In this document: positions 26,486 to 35,367 of the stretch, piece after piece
Numbering within the stretch: the first letter of the stretch is position 1
Layout: each line of letters opens with the position of its first letter
Origin: Thiohalocapsa sp. ML1
Lineage (GTDB): Bacteria > Pseudomonadota > Gammaproteobacteria > Chromatiales > Chromatiaceae
DNA: 64,000 nucleotides
NCBI RefSeq assembly: GCF_001469165.1
Contig: NZ_JABX01000008.1
Location: 101,051 to 165,050 of the forward strand
Direction: 5' to 3'
Made by a program: the position numbers and the translations under genes
The notes under the pieces: generated by a model
What the model saw: the letters and a program-made list of their open reading frames with translations, nothing else
Told to the model about the DNA's origin: nothing
Database searches by the model: none

Positions 26486-26636
26486 ATTGCTTGACGCCTG
26501 AGGGAAGGGCCGATGGCCAAGGGCCGAGGGAGGCCTCCTCGGCCCTCGGCCCTCGGCCCTTGGCCCAATGCGATAGCGTTGCTGATGCGTCAAGTATCGA
26601 AGGGCCGGGGGCCGCGGTGGCCGCCTCGGCCCTCGC
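26482..26636. repeat. Composite repeat: TAGATTGCTTGACGCC motif plus palindromic heptamer arrays, copies 6 and 7
   Basis: TAGATTGCTTGACGCC starts within the last codons of the receiver-like gene. A heptamer palindrome follows at 26506-26568, then GCGTCAAGTATCGAAGG (part of the first motif inverted), then a smaller palindrome at 26600-26636 with GGGCCGGGGGCCGCGG. Confidence 0.8.
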
Positions 26637-26735
26637 CTCAAGCTTGACGCCCGCCGCCCCGTCCAGTACCACTGCGCATGCCACCCTGCCCCGGCCACAC
26701 CGGGACCCCAAGAACGAGCGATGAGGAAGACAGCC

Positions 26736-27095
26736 ATGACAGAGACGATGCAAGACATCATGAACCCCGGCGCGGTCCGGCATGATCCCGATTTCCCCGA
26801 GGCCCCCGCGGGCTGGACGCGGGCCGACGGCGAGGCCGTGGCCGCTGCGGAGGGCCTTGAGCCGACGCCGGACCACTGGCAGGTGGTCCGGGCGCTGCAA
26901 CGGCTCTATGCGGGTGACAAGGCGCCGAACGTGCGCGCCGTGCACGATGCCCTCGATGAGGGCTTCCACCAGCAGGGCGGGCTCAAGTACCTGTACGGCA
27001 TCCTGCCGGGCGGACCGGTGGCCCAAGGCTGCCGCCTCGCGGGCCTGGAGCCGCCGGCGGGCTCCGTGGATCCGTCCTTCGGCAGCGTCCAGTAA
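26736..27095 (+). CDS. DsrC/TusE-family sulfur-carrier-like protein lacking the C-terminal cysteine
   Basis: The 119-aa product has the DsrC/TusE fold markers DHWQVVRALQRLY, PNVRAVHDAL and the C-terminal arm GGLKYLYGILPGGPVAQGCRLAGLEPPAGSV. Cys99 matches the inner (CysB) cysteine of DsrC; the position of the essential penultimate cysteine (CysA) is Ser110, and eight residues follow. DsrC needs both cysteines and TusE needs CysA, so this paralogue cannot perform their persulfide transfer. It fits the regulatory-type DsrC paralogues described in sulfur oxidisers. ATG at 26736 has GAGGAAG eight bases upstream. Confidence 0.82.
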   Translation: MTETMQDIMNPGAVRHDPDFPEAPAGWTRADGEAVAAAEGLEPTPDHWQVVRALQRLYAGDKAPNVRAVHDALDEGFHQQGGLKYLYGILPGGPVAQGCRLAGLEPPAGSVDPSFGSVQ

Positions 27096-27131
27096 GTCCG
27101 CAAGGCCGGGGCGGAAGCCCCAGGGGGCGCC

Positions 27132-29096
27132 ATGAACGGCGAACACGCAGACACCGAACGGCCGACCATCGCCCTCGGCGCCCCGGCTGCTCCAAACACC
27201 AGCGGCCAGTACCCGCAGCCGGCCAGCATGGACAGCATGGCCGACGCAGCGCCGACGCTGCTCGGCGGGCTGCGCCGGTTCTTCGGGCTCGACATCCCGC
27301 CCCGCGCCATTGAGCTGCGCTTCGACACGCCCCGCCCGAACCGCAAGGGCCGCCGGCCCCCGTTGACGCCGGAGCGCGCCCACGCGCTGCTCGGGCAGAA
27401 CAGCGCCACGCCGGACGACTACCTCAAGGCCCTGCTCGGCATCGTCGGCGACCTCAACCGTTGGCCACTCGATGCCGAGCGCCGACTCGCATTGCTGGAA
27501 TCCTTGTCCGGCTGCTTTTACGCGGCCGTGGCGCCCGCGCTCAAGGATCTGGTCGCCGAGGGTGGCGGCATTCCGGAGTCGCCCGGGCGCCGCGAGGTGT
27601 TGGAGCTCTACGAGCGTTGCGCGGCGTCGCTGGTGCAGGGCTACCGGGCGCTCTTCGCCGCCGATTACGCGCGCAGCAATTTCTTCTACAGCCGCGTGCG
27701 CGGTCGCGTGTATCGCTGTGCCTGCCGCATGCTGGAGCTGATCAAGCTGCGCCAGCGCCTGGCCGGCGTGCGCTACCTGCGCCTGGAAGCGGACGCCTGG
27801 CGCACGGCCAACACCGTCTTTGCGGCGCTGCGGGCCTGCGAGCCCGTAGACCGGGTGCTCGATACCTTGTCGTTGCGCAACCAGAGCCTGGATCGGCGCA
27901 CCCAGGCGTCGCTGCGCCAGCACTATGTGTCGCTGTCCACCTACGGCATCCTCGACGCGACGGCATGGCCGGAGCGCGAGCAGATCGCCATCGACGTCTA
28001 CGTCAACAGCGTGCCGCATGCCATACGGGTGCTCGATTACGATCCGCGCCTCGATCCGCGGCCCTGGTACCTGTACGCCAGTTGCTACGACGACGGCGCG
28101 CCCACGCGCCGGCCACCGGACGACACGCGTCACGGCGCCACGGTGCTGCTGGACCACCACGCCCTCGCGGCCCACATCCGCGCCGACGCGCTGGCGCTGG
28201 AGCAGGCCATCATCGCCCACGACCGCTTCCGCGTGCCGCCGCGGCTGGCGCGCATCGAGGCGGACCGCCGCACCGCCGTCGCCTATCTGCTGCAGCGCAA
28301 CCTGCGCGTCGGCAACGACTGGACGGACGAGCCGGCCGCGGCCGAGCAGCACCGGGATCTGCGCGTCTACGCCGGTTTCCCGGAGGTGCGCACGCACCTG
28401 CTCGCCATCTACAGCCGCGACGACGACGGGCGCGTGAAGCGTTCCCGCGAGTTGGCCGACCTGTTCGCCCAGCGTTCCGCCGTCATCGGCGAAGACGATA
28501 CGGCGCCGCAACAGAGCCTCTGGTTCGTGCTGCAAGACAGCCAGGACGCCATGCGCATCCGCACCCAAGAGACGCGCTTCACGAACCGCATGTTCGTCGG
28601 CAACCTGCTGGCCTACGGCTTCGGCGAGGACGAGGTCCGCACACCGCGCATCGGCAAGGTGAACCGGATCTTCCGCCCCACGTCCGGGGTCGTGATGCTC
28701 GACATCGACTACCTCGCGAGCTTCGCGACGCCGGTGCGGCTGTCCGGCTGTGCGGCCCCGCACCCGGCGGGCGACAGCGATCCGACCCTCGCGCCCATCA
28801 GCGAGGCGGACCTCATGGGTGAGCCGATGACGGCGCTCCTGATCCACCACCCGCAGCACGGCTGGGGCATCATTACGCCGCCGCAGGAGCAGCTCTGGAA
28901 GGACGCCTTCGTCTGCATCCGCACGGGCCGCCGGCTGACGCGGGCGCGGCTCGGCGAGGTGCGCGACGTGACGGGCGAATTCTGCCGGTTCCAGGTGGTA
29001 TCCGCTGCGCTGCCGGCGGCGGCGCCGAGCTATCCGCGCCCGAGCGCGCCCGCGCCGGCAGAACGGCCGCCGCCCCTGCCGCTGCCAGCGGGCTGA
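27132..29096 (+). CDS. Large cytosolic protein of unknown function
   Basis: No family is recognised for this 654-aa protein. There is no signal peptide or membrane segment. It is mostly helical to about residue 350 (TPDDYLKALLGIVGDLNRWPL, ELYERCAASLVQGYRALFAADYARSNFFYSRVRGRVYRC), with a possibly beta-rich C-terminal third (QSLWFVLQDSQDAMRIRTQETRF, KVNRIFRPTSGVVMLDIDYL, TALLIHHPQHGWGIITPPQEQLW) that could be a PilZ-like barrel, though the RxxxR and [DN]xSxxG motifs are not evident. The last 40 residues are Pro-rich. It follows the DsrC-like gene by 36 bases and is likely co-transcribed. Confidence 0.8.
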   Translation: MNGEHADTERPTIALGAPAAPNTSGQYPQPASMDSMADAAPTLLGGLRRFFGLDIPPRAIELRFDTPRPNRKGRRPPLTPERAHALLGQNSATPDDYLKALLGIVGDLNRWPLDAERRLALLESLSGCFYAAVAPALKDLVAEGGGIPESPGRREVLELYERCAASLVQGYRALFAADYARSNFFYSRVRGRVYRCACRMLELIKLRQRLAGVRYLRLEADAWRTANTVFAALRACEPVDRVLDTLSLRNQSLDRRTQASLRQHYVSLSTYGILDATAWPEREQIAIDVYVNSVPHAIRVLDYDPRLDPRPWYLYASCYDDGAPTRRPPDDTRHGATVLLDHHALAAHIRADALALEQAIIAHDRFRVPPRLARIEADRRTAVAYLLQRNLRVGNDWTDEPAAAEQHRDLRVYAGFPEVRTHLLAIYSRDDDGRVKRSRELADLFAQRSAVIGEDDTAPQQSLWFVLQDSQDAMRIRTQETRFTNRMFVGNLLAYGFGEDEVRTPRIGKVNRIFRPTSGVVMLDIDYLASFATPVRLSGCAAPHPAGDSDPTLAPISEADLMGEPMTALLIHHPQHGWGIITPPQEQLWKDAFVCIRTGRRLTRARLGEVRDVTGEFCRFQVVSAALPAAAPSYPRPSAPAPAERPPPLPLPAG

Positions 29097-29130
29097 GAGC
29101 GGATCGCCTCGGGGCGCAGGCCAGGTCCAC

Positions 29131-29178
29131 AATCGGGATCGAAATCGAAATCGGTATCGAAATCGAAATCGAGATTCT
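29131..29178. repeat. GRRATC hexamer array, copy 3
   Basis: Seven or eight tandem hexamers (GGGATC, GAAATC, GAAATC, GGTATC, GAAATC, GAAATC, GAGATT) lie just after the unknown 654-aa gene. Confidence 0.85.
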
Positions 29179-29252
29179 GCCCCTCACCGCATTTGGCTCA
29201 AGCCGCGGCGAAGTACGAAACCCGTGTGTCGTGCGATGTCGCTCATCGTCGA

Positions 29253-29277
29253 TCGCGATAACGATAGCGATAGCGAT
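29253..29277. repeat. Short degenerate hexamer array, copy 4
   Basis: CGATCG, CGATAA, CGATAG, CGATAG, CGATGC are phased every six bases, about 75 bases after copy 3 and before the cation exchanger gene. Confidence 0.6.
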
Positions 29278-29344
29278 GCCCCCAACGTCGGCCTCCGGCG
29301 CGCCGATCGTCGCTTAGCCCCTGCGCCAGCGCTCCGGAGTGACC

Positions 29345-30376
29345 ATGGAACCCACGGCAACCCTCGTCTGGACCCAGTACGGCGTCTGTTTGCTGGCCAT
29401 CGGCATCGCCGGCGTCAAGCTCACGGACTATGGCGATTCCATCGCCGACAAGACCGGCATGGGCGGGTCCTGGGTCGGCCTGGTGCTGATCGCCAGCGTC
29501 ACGTCGCTGCCGGAGCTGGCCGCCGGCATCACCGCATCCACGGTTGCGCTCCTGCCCGACATCGCCGCCGGCGACGTCTTCGGAAGCTGCGTGTACAACC
29601 TGGCGCTATTCGCGGTGCTGGACCTGTTCAGTCGCCGCCAGCCGGTGCTCTCGCGCGTGCAGCGCCAGCATGTCATCTCGGCGGGCTTCGGCATCATGCT
29701 CATCGCCATCGCATCACTCGGCCTGCTGGCAGCGCAGGCGGGGATGCCCGGCATCGCGGGTAACCTGTCCTGGACCACCCCCGTCATCGTCATCGTTTAC
29801 GCCGCTTCCATCCGCACGCTGCACGGCTATCGGGAGGAAGAGGTCAAGGAATTTGCCGAACAGCAGCCGGACCGCTACGCGCACCTCTCGCTGCAGCAGG
29901 TCAGCAAGCGCTATGGCATCGCCGCGGCCGTGGTGGTCGCGGCGGGCATCGCGCTGCCCTACGTCTCGGCCGATCTCGCGCGCGTGATGGACTGGAACCA
30001 GTCCTTCACCGGCACCCTATTCACGGCGCTCAGCACCTCCGTGCCGGAGCTGGTGGTCACGCTGGCGGCGCTGCGCATCGGTGCCATCGACATGGCCGCG
30101 GGCAACGTGCTCGGCAGCAACATGTTCAACATCCTGGTGCTCGCCATCGACGATGTCGTCTACACCGGGGGCTCCTTCTATGCCGACATCTCCTCCGGCC
30201 ACTTGATGTCCGCCGTCACGGCCATTGCAATGACCGGCCTGGTCATCTCCGCCATTTATCTCAGGCCGCGCAAGCGGTTGCTCGGCATCAGCAGTTGGGC
30301 GAGCCTCGGTCTGATCGGGTTCTTCCTCCTCAACACCTGGCTCAGCTTCCATCTGGGCAACGGCCCCGCGCACTGA
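29345..30376 (+). CDS. Sodium/calcium exchanger-type membrane protein (CaCA family)
   Basis: The 343-aa protein has about ten membrane helices and the two inverted alpha-repeats of cation/Ca2+ exchangers: VLIASVTSLPELAAGITAS with GDVFGSCVYNL, and TALSTSVPELVVTLAAL with GNVLGSNMFNIL. The middle cytosolic loop is short (YREEEVKEFAEQQPDRYAHL). The ATG at 29345 has CCGGAG five bases upstream; a GTG two codons earlier is less likely. Ion specificity cannot be read from sequence. A second CaCA exchanger lies at 50627. Confidence 0.88.
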   Translation: MEPTATLVWTQYGVCLLAIGIAGVKLTDYGDSIADKTGMGGSWVGLVLIASVTSLPELAAGITASTVALLPDIAAGDVFGSCVYNLALFAVLDLFSRRQPVLSRVQRQHVISAGFGIMLIAIASLGLLAAQAGMPGIAGNLSWTTPVIVIVYAASIRTLHGYREEEVKEFAEQQPDRYAHLSLQQVSKRYGIAAAVVVAAGIALPYVSADLARVMDWNQSFTGTLFTALSTSVPELVVTLAALRIGAIDMAAGNVLGSNMFNILVLAIDDVVYTGGSFYADISSGHLMSAVTAIAMTGLVISAIYLRPRKRLLGISSWASLGLIGFFLLNTWLSFHLGNGPAH

Positions 30377-30399
30377 CGGGCGCAGTGCAGGGCCTTGCC

Positions 30400-30852
30400 A
30401 TGCTGGAGCCGGTATATGCCCTGCACGCGAGCCAGACGCGGTTGCGACTCAGGGTCCCCGGGCGCCGCTGCGATGCGGCCTGGTTCGCAGCGGTCGAGCG
30501 GGTGTTGGCGACGCAGCCGGGCATCAGCGCCGTGCGGGTCAGCCCCGAAACGGCGACGCTCACGCTCCATCTCGCCGCCGGCAACGGCGCGGCCGGGCCG
30601 GCGGTGTCGACGCAGCTCGCGACCGCCGGCCTGCGCCTTGCGGACCGACCCGCGCTGCCCACGCCCGTGCAACGCCCTGCGCCCGCGGCGCGCCCGCTCC
30701 GCCTGCGCGGCGCGCGGCTGCGGCGGCGCGACCTGGCCCTCGGGCTCTTTCTGCTGCTGCTGATGCGCCAAATGCTGCGCAGCGGCTGGCTCGCGCCCGC
30801 GCTGGCGTTGGCGTGGTTGCTGGCCGAAACGCTGCCGGGGCGGCGGCGCTAG
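30400..30852 (+). CDS. HMA-like domain protein with C-terminal membrane helices
   Basis: The 150-aa product begins with a ferredoxin-like fold (RLRLRVPGRRCDAAWFAAVERVLATQPGISAVRVSPETATLTLHL) that resembles the HMA_2 type of heavy-metal-associated domain but lacks its CxxC. A Pro/Ala/Arg linker and a hydrophobic C-terminus (LALGLFLLLLMRQMLRSGWLAPALALAWLLA) follow. Such proteins often sit beside transporters; here it follows the CaCA exchanger by 23 bases, so a role in the same transport system is a reasonable inference. Confidence 0.6.
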   Translation: MLEPVYALHASQTRLRLRVPGRRCDAAWFAAVERVLATQPGISAVRVSPETATLTLHLAAGNGAAGPAVSTQLATAGLRLADRPALPTPVQRPAPAARPLRLRGARLRRRDLALGLFLLLLMRQMLRSGWLAPALALAWLLAETLPGRRR

Positions 30853-30931
30853 ATTGCTTGTTAGATTGCCTGACGGCGCCGAATGTTTGCAGATGAGTCA
30901 AGCTTCACGACGACACGGCGGCTGAGGGTAA

Positions 30932-31000
30932 AAGGGCCGAGGGCCGAGGGCCAAGGGAGCCCTCCTCGGCCCTCGGCCCTTGGTCCTTGGTCCTTGGTCC
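30932..31000. repeat. Palindromic heptamer array, copy 8
   Basis: GGGCCGA and GGGCCAA units are followed by inverted CCTCGGC units, then three CCTTGGT heptamers, an asymmetric extension seen in no other copy. Confidence 0.85.
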
Positions 31001-31012
31001 TTAATCCCCGCG

Positions 31013-31091
31013 GTGTTGACTGGAGTGTTGTCTGGAGTGTTGACCTCTAGGTCTGGAGTGTCGTCTGGAGTGTTGACCTCTAGGTCAACAC
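31013..31091. repeat. 33-bp direct repeats inside an 8-bp inverted repeat
   Basis: GTCTGGAGTGTTGACCTCTAG occurs at 31030-31050 and 31063-31083, with shorter TGGAGTGT units between. The cluster is enclosed by GTGTTGAC (31013-31020) and its complement GTCAACAC (31084-31091). Confidence 0.85.
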
Positions 31092-31397
31092 GGCGACAGT
31101 GCGGCACCTGCTGTCGCGACTGCGCAGCCGACCGGGAGGTCGGCTCTCCGGCACCCGCCCGGCACCGCTCGGCAAGTGGTTCGCTGCCCAGTCTTCGCCG
31201 TTCCCGCGCACAAGCCCAAGCGCACCGACGACGTCCTCGAATACCTGCTCAACCTGCCGTTGACCTTCGGGCAGGCGGTGCATGCCTTGCAGGCGGCGCT
31301 TTGCGAAGCAGCGCGTTGAGCTGGACGCCTTACGCAACTACTCTCTCCGTAAGGTGGCGAGGGTAGTCCACGTCAGCATCAACCAGGTTCCAGCACC

Positions 31398-31709
31398 ATG
31401 TACGGTCGCATCACCGCCAAGCGCCAGGTAACCTTCCCGGCCAACGTCATCGAGGCCCTCGGCGTCGGCCCCCGCGATCAACTTGAGCTGGAACCGGGAC
31501 CGGACGGCTATCTGCTGCGCCCGCGACGCATCCAGACGGAGCGTCTGGCGCCGCTCCGAAACAAGCTTCGCCGCGGACACGGCACCTTCGACCTGGAGCG
31601 CTTCCGCGAAGCGCCACATGATCCCTCGCTTCGGGATTTGCCCCTTCGTGTTCTTCGTGGTCCAAATCCCGGATCTAGGTTGACACGTCCGTCCTCGTTC
31701 GGCTCGTAA
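31398..31709 (+). CDS. AbrB/MazE-type antitoxin-like protein, orphan
   Basis: Residues 1-45 of the 103-aa product form a swapped-hairpin AbrB/SpoVT fold (YGRITAKRQVTFPANVIEALGVGPRDQLELEPGPDGYLLRPRRI), which binds DNA as a dimer. The next 35 residues match the usual antitoxin tail (LRRGHGTFDLERFREAPHDPSLRD). The final 23 residues are out of character and are coded by what looks like intergenic repeat DNA, so the original stop may have been lost. The PIN-type toxin expected directly downstream is missing. Confidence 0.7.
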   Translation: MYGRITAKRQVTFPANVIEALGVGPRDQLELEPGPDGYLLRPRRIQTERLAPLRNKLRRGHGTFDLERFREAPHDPSLRDLPLRVLRGPNPGSRLTRPSSFGS

Positions 31710-31782
31710 CCGGGGAGCCCGCGGCTCTCGGCAACGACGGTTATGATCCACGCACGACCCGCCGCAACCCCAACAACGCACC

Positions 31783-32097
31783 ATGCTCCCTGAGATCGCC
31801 AATCAGGCCGCGGACATCGCCGAGCTCTGCCGCCGCCACGGCGTCGCACGGCTGGAGGTGTTCGGCTCGGCCGCCCGAGACGCAGACTTCGACCCCGCCA
31901 CCAGCGACGCCGACTTCCTCGTGACCTTCACGGCCGCCGCCGGCAACGATCTCGGCACCTATCTGGACCTGAAAGAGGCGCTGGAGACCCTGCTCGGCCG
32001 CCCCGTCGACATGCTGGAGCGCGACGCCATCGAGGCCAGCCGCAACAGCATCCGCCGGCGGGCGATCCTGAACAGTGCGCAACCGCTCTATGGCTGA
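31783..32097 (+). CDS. MNT-type nucleotidyltransferase antitoxin (MntA-like)
   Basis: The 104-aa protein has the minimal nucleotidyltransferase motif GSAARDADFDPATSDADFLV, with the paired aspartates of the active site, and the later VDMLERDAI strand. MntA-type enzymes AMPylate the HEPN toxin HepT and so neutralise it. The next gene overlaps by eight bases, as in intact mntA-hepT pairs, but here it is a broken hepT. MntA therefore appears intact but without its toxin. Confidence 0.85.
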   Translation: MLPEIANQAADIAELCRRHGVARLEVFGSAARDADFDPATSDADFLVTFTAAAGNDLGTYLDLKEALETLLGRPVDMLERDAIEASRNSIRRRAILNSAQPLYG

Positions 32098-32298
32098 CGC
32101 CACGCAGCAACGCGACACGGCACTGCTGCTGGACATGCTGCTCGCGGCACAAGACGCCCGCGGCTTTATCGCCGACACGGCTACGCCGAGGTTCGCATCG
32201 GCCTGGTGTGGTCAGTCGTTCAGAACTAGCTGCCGAGGCTGATTGATGACCCGAAGCGGATCATTCCCAAGGACGCCCAACCCGCCGATGACGCCTGA
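32090..32298 (+). pseudogene. HepT-type HEPN toxin, internally deleted
   Basis: The 5' end reads TQQRDTALLLDMLLAAQDARGFIADT, a normal HepT N-terminus. The frame is then broken. A different frame continues with HGYAEVRIGLVWSVVQN, a TAG stop, then LPRLIDDPKRIIPKDAQPADDA, which is the normal HepT C-terminus. The middle of the gene, including the arginine half of the RX4HXY RNase motif, is missing and a nonsense codon follows. The toxin is clearly inactive. Confidence 0.85.
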
Positions 32299-32462
32299 CG
32301 GCCTCCCGGGCCTCCTGGCCAGCGCGGGGGACGAGAGTGCACGGTGCCGCCTGCTCCGCGACACCATGACGCCGAGCCGGGTCCGATGGCTTTCGGGCCG
32401 CGGCGGGCAAAACTCGCAATCAGAGGCTGGACGTAATAGCGCTGGACGTAATGGCGCTCCGG

Positions 32463-32645
32463 TCAGTCGTCCGCATCCGGGAAGCGGCGCGCATCGCGGG
32501 CGTCCACGTCGTCGTCCATCAGGATGCGTTGACCGTCGCCGTCGAGGTCCTCGAACTGCCCGGAGCGGGCGGCCCAGAACAGCACGCCGACGGCCACCAG
32601 GCCCAGGATCAGCATGCCGGGGATGAGGCCATAGATGACTTCCAT
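32463..32645 (-). CDS. ccoS: cbb3 oxidase maturation protein CcoS
   Basis: CcoS is a small membrane protein needed for cofactor insertion into cbb3 oxidase. The 60-aa product has one membrane helix (YGLIPGMLILGLVAVGVLFWAARSGQF) followed by the conserved FEDLDGDGQRILMDDD acidic segment. It lies 55 bases after ccoI as the last gene of ccoG-ccoH-ccoI-ccoS. The ATG at 32645 is preceded by GGAGGAAC. Confidence 0.93.
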   Translation of the reverse strand: MEVIYGLIPGMLILGLVAVGVLFWAARSGQFEDLDGDGQRILMDDDVDARDARRFPDADD

Positions 32646-32700
32646 CGGTTCCTCCGTGCGGAAAATGAGTGGGGCGCGGCGCGCGGGCGGCCGTGCGGGC

Positions 32701-35256
32701 TCAGCGTGAAGGGCTGCTGCGCCCGGCCACGTCCGCGTCGACAAAGCGCCGGATACGCGCCGAGTTGCCGATGACGGCGAGCGAGCTCAACGGCATCGCG
32801 ATGGCCGCGAGCAGCGGCGTGACGAGCGCGGCCATCGCCAAGGGCACCATGACCAGATTGTAGGCAATGGACAGCGCGATGTTCTGGCGGATGACCTGGA
32901 GCGTGCGCCGGGCGAGCCGCCCCGCATCGCGCACGCGCGCCAGCTCGCTGGTCATCAGCACGATGTCGGCACTCGCGATGGACACGTCCGTGCCGCTGCC
33001 GACGGCGATGCCGACGTCCGCGCGCACCAGCGCCGGCGCGTCGTTGATGCCGTCGCCGACCATCGCGACCCGCTGCCCGGCGGCCTGCAGCCGGCCGATG
33101 GCGGCGTCCTTGTCCTGCGGCAGCACCTCGGCGATGACCTGGTCGGCACCAACCTCGGCGGCAATGGCCTCGGCGACCCGGCGCCGATCTCCGGTCAGCA
33201 ACGTCACCTGGACGCCGTCCGCGCGCAGCGCGCGAATCGTCTCTGCGGCATCGGCGCGGGGCCGGTCCCGAAGCGTCAGGCGCAGCACCTCGACGCCGTC
33301 GATGGCGCAGTGCACGGGGGCGCCGATGGCCTGCCCGTGCTCGGCATCGCCGGCGTCCGAGCTCACCGGAGCGACGCCGTTGCGGGCGAGCCACGCGGCC
33401 GTGCCGATGAAGACCGGCCGCCCGCCGACCAGCCCCCTGACGCCGAAGCCGGGCTCAGCCTCGAAACGCTCCACCGGAAGCCCCTTGTAGGCGACCCCCG
33501 CGCTGTCGGCCAGATGCACGAGGGCGCGCGCCGCCGGATGCTCGGACAGGCGCTCCAGCGCGGCGATGGGCGCGAGCAGGTCCCGCCGTGCCTGCCCCCA
33601 GGCGGCCGGCTCGTCCAGGGGCCAGGGTCCGTCCGCGTCCGCGGCGGCGGTGACACGCGGGCGGCCCTCGGTGAGGGTGCCGGTCTTATCGAAGACGAAG
33701 TGGTCGATGCCGGACAGCGTCTCCAGCACCGCACCGTTCTTGACCAGGATGCCGTGGCGCGCGCCGGCACCCGAGGCCACGGCGATGGCCATGGGCGTCG
33801 CCAGGCCGAAGGCGCAGGGGCAGGTGATGATGAGCACGGACGTCGCGGCCATCAGGGCCTTCTCGGCGTCCTGCTGCACCCACAGCGCGAAGGTCACGGC
33901 AGCGAGCCCCAGCGTGACGGCAACGAACCAGGGCACGATGCGATCGGCGGTGCATTGGATCGGCGCCTTGCTCGCCTGCGCCGCCTCCACCAGCTCGACG
34001 ATACGTCCGAGCGCGCTGTCTCGGAGCACCGCGGAGACCTCCACCTCCAGCACGCCGGTGCCGTTCAGCGTGCCGGCGGAGACGCGCTCGCCCGCCGCCC
34101 GGGCAACGGGCATGGACTCCCCGGTGAGCATGGACTCATCGACGCTGCTCTCGCCACGGACCACGACGCCGTCGGCGGGGATGGTCTCGCCCGGGCGCAC
34201 TAGCATGCGATCACCCATCCGCACCGCGCGGATGGGCACGATGGACTCCTCGCCGTCCTTGAGCAGCGTCGCCACCCGCGGTTGCAGGTCGAGCAAGCGC
34301 TGCGTGGCGGAGACGGCGTGGCGCTTCGACATCGCCTCCAGGTAGCGGCCGACGAGGATCACGAACAGGAAGTTCACCACCGTGTCCCAGTAAACGTGGC
34401 CAACGCCCGTGACGGTGACGTGCAGCGAATACAGGTAGGTGATGGATGCGCCGATGGCGATGGGCAGGTCCATGCCGAGCCGCAGTTGCCGCAGCCCGCG
34501 CCAGGCGCCGATGTAAAAGGGCCAGCCGGAATAGAGCAGCGTTGGCGTCGCGAGCAGGAAGCCGATCCAGTGAAACAGGCCGCGGAACTCGCCCTCGTCC
34601 GCGCCGGCATAGAGCGCGATGGAGATCCACATCAGGTTCATCGCGCCGAAGGCCGCAAAGGCCATCCGGTACAGTAGCCGACGATTCTCGCGCTGGATGC
34701 TGCCCTCGGCCGCCTGCGGGTCGAACGGCACCGCGGCGTAGCCAAGCGCGCCCAGGCGCGCGAGCAGGTCGGACAGCTTCGCGCGTGAGCTGTCCCACTT
34801 GAGCCGGAGCCGCCGGCCGGTGAGGTTGACGCGCGCCTCGACGACGCCCTCCGTGCCGGCGAGTCCCTGCTCGATGAGCCACACGCACGCGGCGCAGTGG
34901 ATGCCCTCCACGAGCAAGCTCACCTCGCGCACATCGCCCTCGCCGTGCACGACGAGCCCCTGCTGGACCTCGTCGAGATCGTACAGCTTGAGCTCTTTCG
35001 GTGGCTCCGGCGGTGGGCCGGTGACGAGCCCGGCGGGGGTGCGCCGATAGAAGCCTTGCAGGCCGGCCGCGTAGATCGCCTGGCAGACGGACCGGCAGCC
35101 GTGGCAACAGAAACGGCGCTCCGTGCCGTCGATCTCGGCGCTGATCCCGGCATCGGCGGGCAGTCCGCAGTGGTGGCAGGGTTCGGCCGGCGCGCGGGTT
35201 TGTGCTGGAGCTGTCGCAGGTGGTGCAAGCCCTGCGCCTTCGTGGACGGCGGTCAC
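32701..35256 (-). CDS. ccoI: Copper-transporting P1B-type ATPase for cbb3 oxidase assembly
   Basis: CcoI exports copper for the CuB centre of cbb3 oxidase. The 851-aa protein has a Cys-rich N-terminal region ([23 protein letters not shown]), a heavy-metal domain with [13 protein letters not shown], membrane helices, the metal-channel [10 protein letters not shown], phosphorylation site DKTGTLTEG and hinge [11 protein letters not shown]. No in-frame ATG exists near the correct start, so GTG at 35256 is used; upstream translation is repeat DNA. It is preceded by ccoH and followed by ccoS. Confidence 0.95.
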   Translation of the reverse strand: MTAVHEGAGLAPPATAPAQTRAPAEPCHHCGLPADAGISAEIDGTERRFCCHGCRSVCQAIYAAGLQGFYRRTPAGLVTGPPPEPPKELKLYDLDEVQQGLVVHGEGDVREVSLLVEGIHCAACVWLIEQGLAGTEGVVEARVNLTGRRLRLKWDSSRAKLSDLLARLGALGYAAVPFDPQAAEGSIQRENRRLLYRMAFAAFGAMNLMWISIALYAGADEGEFRGLFHWIGFLLATPTLLYSGWPFYIGAWRGLRQLRLGMDLPIAIGASITYLYSLHVTVTGVGHVYWDTVVNFLFVILVGRYLEAMSKRHAVSATQRLLDLQPRVATLLKDGEESIVPIRAVRMGDRMLVRPGETIPADGVVVRGESSVDESMLTGESMPVARAAGERVSAGTLNGTGVLEVEVSAVLRDSALGRIVELVEAAQASKAPIQCTADRIVPWFVAVTLGLAAVTFALWVQQDAEKALMAATSVLIITCPCAFGLATPMAIAVASGAGARHGILVKNGAVLETLSGIDHFVFDKTGTLTEGRPRVTAAADADGPWPLDEPAAWGQARRDLLAPIAALERLSEHPAARALVHLADSAGVAYKGLPVERFEAEPGFGVRGLVGGRPVFIGTAAWLARNGVAPVSSDAGDAEHGQAIGAPVHCAIDGVEVLRLTLRDRPRADAAETIRALRADGVQVTLLTGDRRRVAEAIAAEVGADQVIAEVLPQDKDAAIGRLQAAGQRVAMVGDGINDAPALVRADVGIAVGSGTDVSIASADIVLMTSELARVRDAGRLARRTLQVIRQNIALSIAYNLVMVPLAMAALVTPLLAAIAMPLSSLAVIGNSARIRRFVDADVAGRSSPSR

Positions 35257-35367
35257 TGGTACGGCTGGATCTCGGCTGCGGGCGCGGAGGTTGGGGCGGT
35301 GCGCGGCTAATTCTTGGTCTGTTATCGAAATCCGGATATGGCGCTGATGCACCGAAGCGAATGGGGG

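Larger units (their letters stand above)
30853..31397. other. Repeat-rich intergenic region with a possible gene remnant
   Basis: These 545 bases hold, in order, a TAGATTGCTTG/TAGATTGCCTGACGGCGCC motif (30851-30883), palindromic heptamer array copy 8, and an 11/33-bp repeat cluster (31013-31091). Next is an open stretch ending at 31319 whose plus-strand translation (TDDVLEYLLNLPLTFGQAVHALQAALCEAAR) looks protein-like but has no start. It may be the tail of a lost gene upstream of the AbrB-type gene. Confidence 0.5.

Noticed and set aside
26250..29132. 960-codon open frame antisense to the DsrC-like and 654-aa genes
   Set aside because: It follows from high GC third positions on the other strand; composition is Arg/Ala/His/Gly-rich with no domain, and it crosses repeat arrays.
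31447..31680. Stretch translating as DHEEHEG or TTKNTKGQ after the AbrB-type gene
   Set aside because: This is the typical translation of a common extragenic repeat (ACGAAGAACACGAAGG type), not a gene; it also explains the odd tail of the AbrB-type protein.
32299..32462. Possible small gene between the broken hepT and ccoS
   Set aside because: No frame with a plausible start, ribosome site or protein-like composition was found.
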